From positions 106,213 through 170,212 of the forward strand of contig RFFC02000014.1 in NCBI GenBank assembly GCA_005518205.2: a DNA stretch of 64,000 nt, given 5' to 3'. This DNA is from Hormoscilla sp. GUM202. GTDB taxonomy: Bacteria > Cyanobacteriota > Cyanobacteriia > Cyanobacteriales > Desertifilaceae. A program made the translations under genes and the position numbers. Within the stretch, counting starts at the first letter, position 1. Every line of letters begins with the position of its first letter. Below are positions 36,448-44,661 of the stretch, one piece after another. The notes under the pieces are model-generated. The model worked only from the letters and a program-made list of their open reading frames with translations. It was not told the origin of the DNA and searched no databases.

Positions 36448-36838
36448 GTGCGATTCGTTCAGGTATAAGCTGTAAAACAGCGAAAGCCTGGTCTGGCGCC
36501 ATTAGCCAGTAAAACTTGGTATTCATGGGGGTCCTAACCCCCCCCCAGGTACGGGAGAGACACCGGTCCTTAGTGCTGCGGAGTAACATCACCGTGGTGC
36601 GAAGCAAGGACTTAAATGTAGGATAACTGGCAGCTATCGCCGGTGACACCACTAGGACATGATGCTCATGGCTAGAACAAGCGAACCTACTCAAGCCTCG
36701 TCACCTACAACCAGCGGAATAGGGCTTAAAGGCCCAAAAGGGAAATGGTAGTTAGTGTTAGCTTTGTGTTTTGGCTAACAACGTACTCGAAGAACTCCCG
36801 GGGAGGGTTGGGAAGTGATTCCCAGCTCGACCCCGCCC
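36448..36838 (+). mobile_element. Group II intron remnant D, with matching empty site at 37129/37130
   Basis: Begins GTGCGATTCGTTCAGGTATAAGC and contains GGTACGGGAGAGACACCGGTCC, GTGCTGCGGAGTAACATCACCG and ACCAGCGGAATAGGGCTT, all shared with the other copies. It ends with GGGAGGGTTGGGAAG...CCCAGCTCGACCCC. Only 391 bp remain, with no ORF and no recognisable domain V, so it is an internally deleted, inactive intron. Its limits are supported by the intron-less duplicate copy at 37057-37255. Confidence 0.82.
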
Positions 36839-36941
36839 TGTCCGACAAGCACTACGGACCCCGATGAGAAAGCTTTTGGGCTCTAGACATGGGGCAAAAA
36901 ACTGGCGATTCGGTGAGGCATGGGGACAGACCATCATCAAA

Positions 36942-36991
36942 TCACTACATATTTATCACTACCGGGGGGAGTAGTGATAAATATGTAGTGA
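36942..36991. repeat. Inverted repeat, 21-bp arms (TCACTACATATTTATCACTAC)
   Basis: Arms at 36942-36962 and 36971-36991 are perfectly complementary around GGGGGGA-type loop bases. A related sequence follows the epimerase-like gene at about 40361-40440, sharing GTAGTGATAAATATGTAGTG and GTTGGCGATCGAGACTTAC. It may be a short non-autonomous element or a regulatory hairpin. Confidence 0.8.
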
Positions 36992-37448
36992 CGTTGGCGA
37001 TCGAGACTTACCTTGGATAATAGTCAATCACTACTTGTTATTCACTATTTTGAGGGGTAGTGGGTTACAAGTAGTGATGGAGAGCGCTCTCTACCGGTGG
37101 GTGGACCACAATGCTTGTAGGTAAAGCACCGTCCGACAAGCACTACGGACGGGATGAGAAAGCTTTTGGGCTCTAGACATGGGGCAGAAAACTGGCGATT
37201 CGGTGAGGCATGGGGACAGACCATCATCAAATCACTACATGTTTATCACTACCCCTAACCTGTCAAAAAAACCTGAGTATTTTTACTCAGATACTATACT
37301 TATGCAAGAGGTCTATTGAGTTTTTTGCTTGACTAACGAGCAAAAAAACCTCAAGACCGAGGTATTAACCTTGATTTATAAGGAAAATTACCTCAATTGA
37401 GATTTCCTCACCTTGACTTTTGAGGTGAATTACGTCATACTATGTGGG

Positions 37449-38006
37449 TTACCGTTGAGCAGAAGTCGCCTCAGCAGGTTGAGGTGTAGTCACGCCCATG
37501 CGAATTTCCGAGCAAAAGGAGGTGACATGGAAACCGCTAGCGGGTATGCTTGTGCTGGTGCGGAACCGCAAGTTGTCAGAGGCAAACCACAGGCGCTCTT
37601 CTATGTGCGCGGTTTCAGAGGAGATAGTTAGTGTTAAGACTTGGTCACTGCCCATGAGGTAACGTCCTGTCCCTAGGTCTTGGTCAGGGGAGTTTCCCGA
37701 ACGCAGTAATTTGCCGCTGGTGCGCGATCCTCCATCGGCCACTGCGACCAAAACGGTGGCACCGCTATGTTTTTTGGCCTGCTGTCCGATGGTACCATCC
37801 CAGGTGACGCGAGTACCGCACAAGGCTAGTCCGGGGTCAATTTGGTATTTTTGGCAGAGTTTGCTCAAGTCGGGGTCGGTCTGGGGGAGGAAATCGATGA
37901 CCAAATTTGATTTGCCGATCTCTAAGTCGGTGCTAGCCAGATGGTGAACAGTGCGTTGGGAAAACCATTTGCCTGCACTGAGTTGGAAAAATTCTGTTAT
38001 ATCCAT
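37449..38006 (-). CDS. cpcS: Phycobiliprotein lyase, CpcS/CpeS family
   Basis: The start is the ATG at 38006 (MDITEFFQLSAGKWFSQRT), one codon inside a TTG. The 185-residue product has the family features FFQLSAGKWFSQRTVHHL, LALCGTRVTWDG, GRYLMGSDQVLTL, EERLWFASDNLRFRTS and SFCSEIRMG. These lyases attach phycocyanobilin (or a related bilin) to a cysteine of phycobiliprotein subunits during phycobilisome assembly. The ending ...TTPQPAEATSAQR is a normal variable tail. The gene is divergent from hemE, separated by 99 bp, so the two tetrapyrrole-related genes may share a regulatory region. I cannot tell CpcS from CpeS specificity by eye. Confidence 0.9.
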   Translation of the reverse strand: MDITEFFQLSAGKWFSQRTVHHLASTDLEIGKSNLVIDFLPQTDPDLSKLCQKYQIDPGLALCGTRVTWDGTIGQQAKKHSGATVLVAVADGGSRTSGKLLRSGNSPDQDLGTGRYLMGSDQVLTLTISSETAHIEERLWFASDNLRFRTSTSIPASGFHVTSFCSEIRMGVTTPQPAEATSAQR

Positions 38007-38105
38007 CAATTACTTGTATCGCGCCAATATTTCTTAGAATATCTTATTTGGGAAGTCCCAGAGGAACTATAATCATTACCTACTAAGATCGAGAGATTTA
38101 AGAGC

Positions 38106-39167
38106 ATGACTGAATCAGATCGGATTCCTTATCTACTGCGAGCAACTCGTGGCGAACGGCTATCCCGTCCGCCGGTGTGGATGATGCGGCAGGCAGGTCG
38201 CTATATGAAGGTGTACCGAGACTTGCGGGATAAGTATCCCAGCTTCCGCGATCGCTCGGAAAATGCGGATCTGGCGATCGAGATTTCCCTGCAACCCTAT
38301 CACGCGTTCCAGCCGGATGGGGTGATTATGTTCTCGGATATTCTCACGCCGCTGCCGGGGATGGGCATTCCTTTTGACATTATCGAAAGTAAAGGTCCGG
38401 TAATCGACCCGCCCATTCGCAGTATAGAACAGATCCAGCAATTGCATCCCCTGGAACCGGCAGAATCTCTGCCCTTCATCCGGGATATTTTACAGGCATT
38501 GCGTCAGGAAGTGGGCAATAAGGCAGCGGTGCTGGGTTTTGTGGGTGCGCCTTGGACTTTGGCCGCTTACGCGATCGAGGGCAAAACCTCGAAAAACTAT
38601 AGCAATATTAAAGGGATGGCTTTTAGCGAACCCGCGATGTTGCATCTATTTCTGGAGAAACTGGCAGACGCGATTGCGACTTATATCTGCTATCAGATAG
38701 AAAGCGGTGCCCAGGTGGTGCAAATGTTTGACTCTTGGGCAGGTCATCTGAGTCCCCAAGATTATGAAATATTTGCTTTACCATATCACAAAAAGGTTGT
38801 CGATCAAGTGAAAAAGGTCTATCCCGATACGCCATTAATATTGTACATTAGTGGTAGCGCTGGAGTGTTGGAACTGATGGCCAAATCTGGTGTAGATATG
38901 GTGAGTGTGGACTGGACAGTGGATATGGCTGACGCTAGGAAGAGGCTGGGTGCGAACATGAAAGTACAGGGAAATGTAGACCCGGGTGCTTTGTTTGGTT
39001 CTCAAGAGTTTATTCGCGATCGCATTCTGGATACGATTAAGAAAGCTGGCGACAAAGGTCATATTCTCAACTTGGGTCACGGGATATTGCCAGGGACTCC
39101 CGAGGAGAATGCGAAGTTCTTCTTTGAAACTGCTAAACAAGTAAATCGGCTACTAGCTGTTGCTTAG
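38106..39167 (+). CDS. hemE: Uroporphyrinogen decarboxylase
   Basis: The enzyme removes four acetate carboxyls from uroporphyrinogen III to give coproporphyrinogen III, on the shared heme and chlorophyll pathway. The 353-residue protein shows [14 protein letters not shown] near the N-terminus (substrate arginines), [16 protein letters not shown] (catalytic aspartate), [33 protein letters not shown] and [18 protein letters not shown]. The length is normal. AAGAGC lies a few bases upstream of the ATG. The epimerase-like gene follows 76 bp downstream on the same strand. Confidence 0.96.
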   Translation: MTESDRIPYLLRATRGERLSRPPVWMMRQAGRYMKVYRDLRDKYPSFRDRSENADLAIEISLQPYHAFQPDGVIMFSDILTPLPGMGIPFDIIESKGPVIDPPIRSIEQIQQLHPLEPAESLPFIRDILQALRQEVGNKAAVLGFVGAPWTLAAYAIEGKTSKNYSNIKGMAFSEPAMLHLFLEKLADAIATYICYQIESGAQVVQMFDSWAGHLSPQDYEIFALPYHKKVVDQVKKVYPDTPLILYISGSAGVLELMAKSGVDMVSVDWTVDMADARKRLGANMKVQGNVDPGALFGSQEFIRDRILDTIKKAGDKGHILNLGHGILPGTPEENAKFFFETAKQVNRLLAVA

Positions 39168-39243
39168 ATAAAAAAGGCAGTTCGTAGTAAATATTTTAGT
39201 CTCGATTTGGCAGGAGGACTAAAGTCCTCACTACAAACACCTA

Positions 39244-40311
39244 ATGACTACTAAGCGGATTTTTATGACAGGTGCTAGTGGCTGTATTGGTCACTATATA
39301 GCGCAATCTATGATTCAGGAAACGGAGTACGATTTGTACTTCCTAGTGCGGAATCAGGAGAAACTACAGTTTGACTATAAGCACCCATGCGTGACGATTT
39401 TGCAGGCAGATATGCGAGAAATTGATCGATTTAGAGACATCCTGGAGACGATCGATGTGGCAGTTTTAGTCGCAACGGCTTGGGGTGGCCCGCAAGAGGT
39501 GTTTGAGGTGAATGTAGCTAAAACTGTTCAACTGGTGCAGTTGCTGAACCCGAATGTCTGTCAGCAGGCGATCTATTTCTCTACGGCTAGCATTTTGGAC
39601 AGCAATAATCAATTGCTTCAAGAAGCTGATGAGTTGGGAACTGATTACATTCGTTCTAAGTATGACTGTTATCGGGAGTTGTCGAAACTGTCGATCGCAC
39701 CTCCCATTACGGTCCTGTTTCCAACTTTGGTCTTTGGTGGGGGCGACGATCAACCCTATTCCCACCTGTCAGCGGATCTGCCAGAGATTGTAAAATGGAT
39801 TGACTTGGTGCGCTTTTTCCAAGCTGATGGTAGTTTCCACTTCATTCACGGGCGTGATATCGCTACTGTGGTACGTTATCTGATCGATTATCCCCCAACC
39901 CCCACCCCAACCCCCACCCCAGCCACCGTCCCCACCCCCACCCTAAAGGGTGGGACTACAGGAACAAAGCCCGCCTGCGCGGGCTATAATGGGAGGATGG
40001 GGGAAAAGTCACCTATAAGTCGTCAATTGGTATTAGGAAATGAGCCGATCGCTGTTAACGAGGCAGTAGCAGAGATTTGTCAGTATCTGGAGAAAAGGAT
40101 TTATTTTCGTCTGCCTCTGTATATCTGGCTGGCTGATTTGTTAATATTATTGTTGCGAGCGATCGGGGTAAAGATTGAAATCGCCCCCTGGGACAAGTTC
40201 TGTATGCGAAGAAGGCATTTCACTTACAAGGATGCAGTTAATCCTGCTACCTTGGGACTGCCAAGTTACTGCCCGACGCTGAGTGATGTCCTGAAAATTA
40301 GCGGCATTTGA
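39244..40311 (+). CDS. NAD-dependent epimerase/dehydratase-like protein with repeat insertion
   Basis: The 355-residue short-chain dehydrogenase-type protein has GASGCIGHYIA (NAD-binding glycine loop, about 9-19), an aspartate-rich DMREIDRF, and the YIRSK motif fitting the YxxxK catalytic pair. The C-terminal part (residues about 260-355) resumes family-like sequence with RQLVLGNEPIAVNEA. Between them, about residues 219-258, lies PTPTPTPTPATVPTP followed by residues encoded by palindromic repeats (LKGGTTGTKPACAGYNGR). That insertion looks foreign to the fold. It lies in a region where family members usually have a short loop. Function may survive. The substrate is unknown. Proximity to hemE suggests cotranscription. 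Confidence 0.8.
   Translation: MTTKRIFMTGASGCIGHYIAQSMIQETEYDLYFLVRNQEKLQFDYKHPCVTILQADMREIDRFRDILETIDVAVLVATAWGGPQEVFEVNVAKTVQLVQLLNPNVCQQAIYFSTASILDSNNQLLQEADELGTDYIRSKYDCYRELSKLSIAPPITVLFPTLVFGGGDDQPYSHLSADLPEIVKWIDLVRFFQADGSFHFIHGRDIATVVRYLIDYPPTPTPTPTPATVPTPTLKGGTTGTKPACAGYNGRMGEKSPISRQLVLGNEPIAVNEAVAEICQYLEKRIYFRLPLYIWLADLLILLLRAIGVKIEIAPWDKFCMRRRHFTYKDAVNPATLGLPSYCPTLSDVLKISGI
39895..40010 (+). repeat. In-frame repeat insertion in epimerase-like gene
   Basis: CCCCAACCCC-type tandem, then ACCCTAAAGGGTGGGACTAC, then AAAGCCCGCCTGCGCGGGCT. The last two are the same palindromic words that form the 75-bp array at 55152-55526 (CCTTTAGGG and AGCCCGCGTAGGCGGGCT). Confidence 0.85.
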
Positions 40312-40458
40312 CCGGTGGCCAGTGACCAGTGACCACAAACCCAGGGGCGACCATAGCCAAATCACTACATCTTGACGACTACCGGTGCGTGTAGTGATAA
40401 ATATGTAGTGACGTTGGCGATCGAGACTTACTTGGATAATAGTCCGGAGCCTGTTTGA

Positions 40459-40821
40459 TTAATCACCACCACCATTCAAATTTTCCATTACTTCTCCAAA
40501 TACTTTTAGAGCAAAGTCAGGATTGTTCCACATGTAACGATGCAGAACAGACATCATCCGTTTATATTTCTTAAGGAGTTCCTTGGAAATTTTCTTGTCT
40601 TCTGCTGTAAATCTGTAAGCCAAACATTTCAACTCAAATTCATCTAATTCTAGATGATGCGCTAAAGACTCGATAACTTTTTCGCTAGGAGGCCAATCGT
40701 AATCATGCTCTAACTTGGACACGTAGGTATGGCTCACTCCCATCAACTTGGCCAGCTTGCGTTGGCTATATCTTTTGTCTTTGCGGGCTTGATAAATAAC
40801 CTTGCTAAACCTTTGATTCAT
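40459..40821 (-). CDS. XRE-family helix-turn-helix transcriptional regulator
   Basis: The protein has 120 residues. Residues about 4-63 form a Cro/C1-type helix-turn-helix: VIYQARKDKRYSQRKLAKLMGVSHTYVSKLE, with the recognition helix at SHTYVSKLE. The C-terminal half (EDKKISKELLKKYKRMMSVLH) looks helical and may dimerise. Such small regulators often control a nearby mobile or stress gene. The neighbours here are a cyclase fragment and the caspase-like gene, so the target is unknown. Confidence 0.85.
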   Translation of the reverse strand: MNQRFSKVIYQARKDKRYSQRKLAKLMGVSHTYVSKLEHDYDWPPSEKVIESLAHHLELDEFELKCLAYRFTAEDKKISKELLKKYKRMMSVLHRYMWNNPDFALKVFGEVMENLNGGGD

Positions 40822-40914
40822 GTTTTTTATTCCTCTAGTTCTGTCTTATTGCTTATTAATTATATAAAAAATTTGACAAGGTTGACGATAATCGTTTCCG
40901 ATGAGTTAGAATAG

Positions 40915-41113
40915 AAGCGGACAAGATGAGCCATTGCTGATTCAGTTGGCGCAGTTTCAGGGCCATTTGGCGAGCACAACTGACTGCGGAGATCGCATCT
41001 CTAGCAATTTGAGACCGGGTAGTTCGGGAGATAGGAATGCCAAAGGAGGCCATAACTCGATCGCCAATAAACTTGTCCACCACGCCATCATATTGGAAAA
41101 CTAGCTCGGCCAT
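40915..41113 (-). pseudogene. Class III adenylate/guanylate cyclase fragment
   Basis: The frame reads MAELVFQYDGVVDKFIGDRVMASFGIP and DAISAVSCARQMALKLRQLNQQW. The DGVVDKFIGD.VMA.FG stretch carries one of the catalytic metal aspartates of class III nucleotidyl cyclases. Only about 60 residues of the catalytic domain are present. Both sides are unrelated sequence. A degraded remnant. Confidence 0.8.
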
Positions 41114-41377
41114 TGTATGATAAGGGTTGAAAATTGTGAATGGTCAATTGAAATAGTCATAAATGTTCTAGAATAGACTATATTAGCTTATTCAATTTTC
41201 AATTTTCAATTTTCAATCTAAATTCATATATAATCCCCCCTGAGACTAAGCTACGAGGTCTATTAGAAGAAACTGGATTTCTCGTGAGGTGCTAAAAGTT
41301 ATATCAGCATCTCCCAAAAGAAACCTGGTTTCTTGACTGCCTCTAGCTACAGCATAACACACCAATCGTCTAGCCCT

Positions 41378-43189
41378 TTACTCCTGCTTCAACCTTTCCT
41401 GCCAAGTTGCGATCGCCCCTTTAGCCTGCTCGTATGCCTTGGTATCTTCGGGCACCAAAGATGCCGCCGCGATCGCCGACTTAAGGGAGTTCTTGTCTGC
41501 CTGCGATCGAGCAATTGCTAAAATATCATTGCTCCATTGATTAATCAGCTTTTGAGCAGCAAAATAATTAGGCTGACCTTGAGGGATTGAGCGGGCCAGG
41601 TCGATCGCCTGATTATAGGAAGATGCCTGGGAAGCCACAATTAATTCTTTAGCCCGGTTCAAAACTACTTGGTTAGTCCGCTGCTGTTGAGCTTGCACAG
41701 TCCAGAGAGCGATCGCATCTTCTGCTGACTGGTAGCTGTCGCTGTCAGAAGGCACCAATTTCGCTGCCGCGATCGCATCATTAAACTTGCCCATTTTCGA
41801 TCGTCCTACAGCTATATCCAGAATTGCCCGACTCCAGAATTCAATATCCTGCCGCGCTTCTGCATATAGGGGTTCTCCCCGTTTAATGGAGCGAGCCATA
41901 TCGATCGCGCTACTATACTTAGAAGCTTGGTTTAAGCCGAGCGCAGTTCTCGCCTTACCCAATAGATCCCGATTTTCTTGCTCCGTTGCTGCCAGTTTCA
42001 CTGCCGTTGGAGCTGGTTTTGGGGGATCGATGGGAGATTCAATAGGTTGAAATGCCGGGGGTTCTGCGTCTCGTTCCCACGGCTCTGCCTGGGAACGCAA
42101 GGGGGGTTTTGCTGATTCTGCCGGAGGTTCAACCACTTGCAAGGGTACTTCCCCAAGCCTGCCCGACTCGATCTGTTGTGGACTCTCAGAGGCACCATCA
42201 ACATCGGGTGTTGATATCAACAAGTCCTTATTTCTGAAAAACACACCCGCGATTAAAATTATGGCTAGACCTGCACTGGTAAGAATCAGCTGACGCCAAA
42301 ACTGGGCATCTTCGTTTTGCATTTCTTGTAGTTCTGGTTCTTCTGGCATAGGTCGCGTACACTCATTAGAGGTCTTTGATATTGCTGGCTGACGAATGGC
42401 GGTACTCTCGGAGGGGGCCGTGGTTGCGGGGCTGTCCAGAGGCAAAATTGCCTGATTAACTTTTTTTCTGGGTACTACCATTAACGGCTGCTGGCATGGT
42501 CGCATATGGTAGTCGCTTAACTCCTGTAGACGACGTCCGAGATATTCTTCCAACCGGACCAGGGTATTACATTGACCTGAACGCAAACCTTCTAGAAGTG
42601 CCGCTGTAAACAAACCATGTCGCAGGTCTGAGGTTTCCTGGCAAAACTGACCCGGTTGACAAGAGAGCAAAGTCGGAATTTCCATCTCTCGGGCCAATTG
42701 CGCGGTCTGACTTCCCAACAGACTGCCAGTTTGTATGCTGGAGGCTCGGTTGATGTCCAGCATGACTAAAATATTGCTAGTGGGCATTTGCTTCAACCTG
42801 GTAAAGAGCGATCGCATGGATATCCCGGTGCCCTCCACATCAGATGGGTCTCCTTCGATCGGCATTAGGTAGTCGCTGCCTTCATAACTCACTCCATAGC
42901 CACTAAAGAACCACCACAGCTGGTCTGCTGCCGTTACCGACAACCCCCCTAATCCTCCTTTCCCGCATATCTGGTCGAGCCATCCTTCTATGGTTTCCCG
43001 GTTGGGATAGGTCGATTGGCCCTCGATCTGCCCCGAGGTATCCGTCAACAGCACGCACTGGCCCGGAGACAAACCTGCTTGGTATACTCCAAAATCCCAT
43101 AGGGCCTGAGCATCATGCTGTGCATAGTTCAAAGGTTGGAATACCTGATACTGATTTATTCCCGTCGCAATGATAAAAGTTTTCCCCAT
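41378..43189 (-). CDS. Caspase-like protein with replaced catalytic dyad
   Basis: The start is the ATG at 43189 with GAGGA upstream. The 603-residue protein starts GKTFIIATGINQYQVFQPLNYAQHDAQAL, the p20-like fold of peptidase C14 (orthocaspase/metacaspase). The position of the catalytic histidine reads FFSGYGVSYEGSDYLMP, so His is Tyr (residue 98). The cysteine position reads MLDINRAS, so Cys is Asn (about 147). It should therefore be proteolytically inactive. A membrane segment follows at about 298-320. Residues about 365-373 are RSQAEPWER from a palindromic repeat. The C-terminal third has four related helical repeats of about 45-50 residues (ARSI..GEPLYAEARQDIEFWSR; ARSIPQGQPNYFAAQKLINQWS). 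It probably acts as a scaffold. This is inference. Confidence 0.85.
   Translation of the reverse strand: MGKTFIIATGINQYQVFQPLNYAQHDAQALWDFGVYQAGLSPGQCVLLTDTSGQIEGQSTYPNRETIEGWLDQICGKGGLGGLSVTAADQLWWFFSGYGVSYEGSDYLMPIEGDPSDVEGTGISMRSLFTRLKQMPTSNILVMLDINRASSIQTGSLLGSQTAQLAREMEIPTLLSCQPGQFCQETSDLRHGLFTAALLEGLRSGQCNTLVRLEEYLGRRLQELSDYHMRPCQQPLMVVPRKKVNQAILPLDSPATTAPSESTAIRQPAISKTSNECTRPMPEEPELQEMQNEDAQFWRQLILTSAGLAIILIAGVFFRNKDLLISTPDVDGASESPQQIESGRLGEVPLQVVEPPAESAKPPLRSQAEPWERDAEPPAFQPIESPIDPPKPAPTAVKLAATEQENRDLLGKARTALGLNQASKYSSAIDMARSIKRGEPLYAEARQDIEFWSRAILDIAVGRSKMGKFNDAIAAAKLVPSDSDSYQSAEDAIALWTVQAQQQRTNQVVLNRAKELIVASQASSYNQAIDLARSIPQGQPNYFAAQKLINQWSNDILAIARSQADKNSLKSAIAAASLVPEDTKAYEQAKGAIATWQERLKQE
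42072..42097. repeat. Palindromic repeat in frame in caspase-like gene
   Basis: CGTTCCCA, interior CGGCTCTGCC, TGGGAACG. Encodes RSQAEPWER on the minus strand. Confidence 0.9.
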
Positions 43190-44044
43190 CACCCATCATT
43201 CCTCTTTGCTGCTGATCGATTCTATAGGCTAATCATACAACTTACAGCTCTCTCTAAGGCACTCTGCCATCCTACCCCTCCCGCATCTACGTGTTATCTT
43301 GTCGCTTTTCGTACTCGTCTTATCACTCAAATTCCTTATTTTACGTTCAAAACGCTTATTTTACTATGATTTATTTGTCAACCGTACTTTTGGAAGTAGC
43401 AAAAAAATCTTGTGCATCGGAGAGGGTGTTTCCGGGCCCAAAGAGTCCTGGAAAAATGTCGGCGTCCACGGAAAACCTACCCTTGAGGCTAATTTTTTCC
43501 AGACTTAGGTAAAAATAGTCATAGTTAGAGTAATTTACCACTCTATCCAGTTTATACCAAACTCGACCAAATTGCTGAAATAACGCAAGTCCGTCACCCA
43601 AAAAGGAATAATTTGCAATAATATTGCTGGCGAACGGGGTGAATGATTGGAATATTAAAAGTAAAGTGCAGATAATGAAAAGTATAGCTTATGAAACGGG
43701 GGAGCCGGTCTTGTCCCCCGTGCTAAAATTACGCTCGTCAAAGCATCTGTCCATGCTGTGTTTGGGGGGCGATCGCTCGATCGAGGTACAAAAGGGGATC
43801 TCTTTCTTGCACGGTAGCCGACCACAACAACATCGAGTGCGAATGGCTGCGCTCCCGCAAGGGATACGGCCCTCTTTGTAGGAGGAAATCTTGCTCTTTG
43901 CGCTCGTCATCAAAAGTCTTCTCCAAGGCTAAATCCAGGAGTTTCCGGCGTCTTCCGCGTACTCTTGTCCTGAAGGACGCGGTACGCGACCGAGACACCG
44001 CCGGCTGATAATAGTTATAATAACTGGGCATAGGTGTCCGGGTT

Positions 44045-44580
44045 ACTGCTAGTCATCTCTAGCTCGATCGCCCACAATCTTTACGATCTCACCATCGGGA
44101 CCGTCGGAGTCCCGGCGGGTGATGGTAGGAAGAATAATGGTCGGGTTTGCGATCGCTATAGCAGGGTATTTTGGCATTAACCCCCCCGGTTTTGTCGCCC
44201 AAGTGGTAGCGCCTTTGGTTTAGCAGCAGCAAGTCCCTCGTTCCCACGGCTCTGCCTGGGAACGTCCGTGATTATCTTAGGCGTGTTTGACAAGGGCACT
44301 AACCGGGAAGGGGCGATCGCGGGCATATTAGTGGGCTTAATTTTCACCGCAGGCTACATCATCGGGGTAAAATTCTACGGGATGGATACATGGTTTTTTG
44401 GAGTTTCCGTAGAAGGAATTGGCACCCTGGGGATGCTACTCAATTTTGTCGTCACTTGTCTCGCGCCTGACGCCAGCACCCCCAGCAGAAATTCAGGAGA
44501 TGGTAGAGGTATTGCGGACCCCTAGAGACGAACCGCCAGCACTTGTAGAAGTGGGGGAATGAGATTAAAATCTGTTTTCT
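44045..44580 (+). pseudogene. Sodium/solute symporter C-terminal fragment, copy A
   Basis: The plus strand reads GYFGINPPGFVAQVV, is disrupted by a palindromic insertion at 44239-44264, and continues VIILGVFDKGTNREGAIAGILVGLIFTAGYIIGVKFYGMDTWFFGVS. This matches the last helices of the SSS family (ActP-like). A frameshift near 44460 changes the tail; in the correct frame it reads EIQEMVEVLRTP and LVEVG. The N-terminal two thirds of the transporter are missing. It is dead. Confidence 0.8.
44239..44264. repeat. Palindromic repeat with empty site in copy B
   Basis: CGTTCCCA, CGGCTCTGCC, TGGGAACG, inside the symporter pseudogene. The corresponding place in copy B (near 48630-48640) has no palindrome and keeps the reading frame. 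Confidence 0.9.
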
Positions 44581-44623
44581 CGTTCCCTGGGAGAGTCAGG
44601 GAACGAACACCTAGAGTAGGTTA

Positions 44624-44632
44624 TGCTATAAT
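44624..44632 (+). promoter_or_regulatory. Extended -10 promoter of ATPase gene
   Basis: TGCTATAAT, an extended -10 (TGn plus TATAAT), 29 bases upstream of the ATPase ATG at 44662. I see no clear -35. The identical sequence lies at about 49005-49013 in copy B. Confidence 0.65.
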
Positions 44633-44661
44633 AGTTCTAGATCGGAAAACTAAGCTGTAAA

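Larger units (their letters stand above)
36373..37255 (+). repeat. Direct duplication; left copy holds a group II intron
   Basis: A unit starting GGTAGTGGGTTACAAGTAGTG occurs at about 36373 and again at about 37057. The right copy runs straight from GGTAAAGCAC to GTCCGACAAGCACTACGGAC and on to CATGGGGACAGACCATC. The left copy has 391 extra bases at that point (36448-36838), an intron remnant. Between the two copies is the hairpin at 36942-36991. I do not recognise the duplicated host sequence and see no gene in it. Confidence 0.88.

Noticed and set aside
43371..44031. A functional minus-strand gene in the duplicated block (FGRVWYKLDRVVNY...)
   Set aside because: The frame is broken differently in the two copies, no start is evident and I recognise no family. 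I treat it as a remnant.
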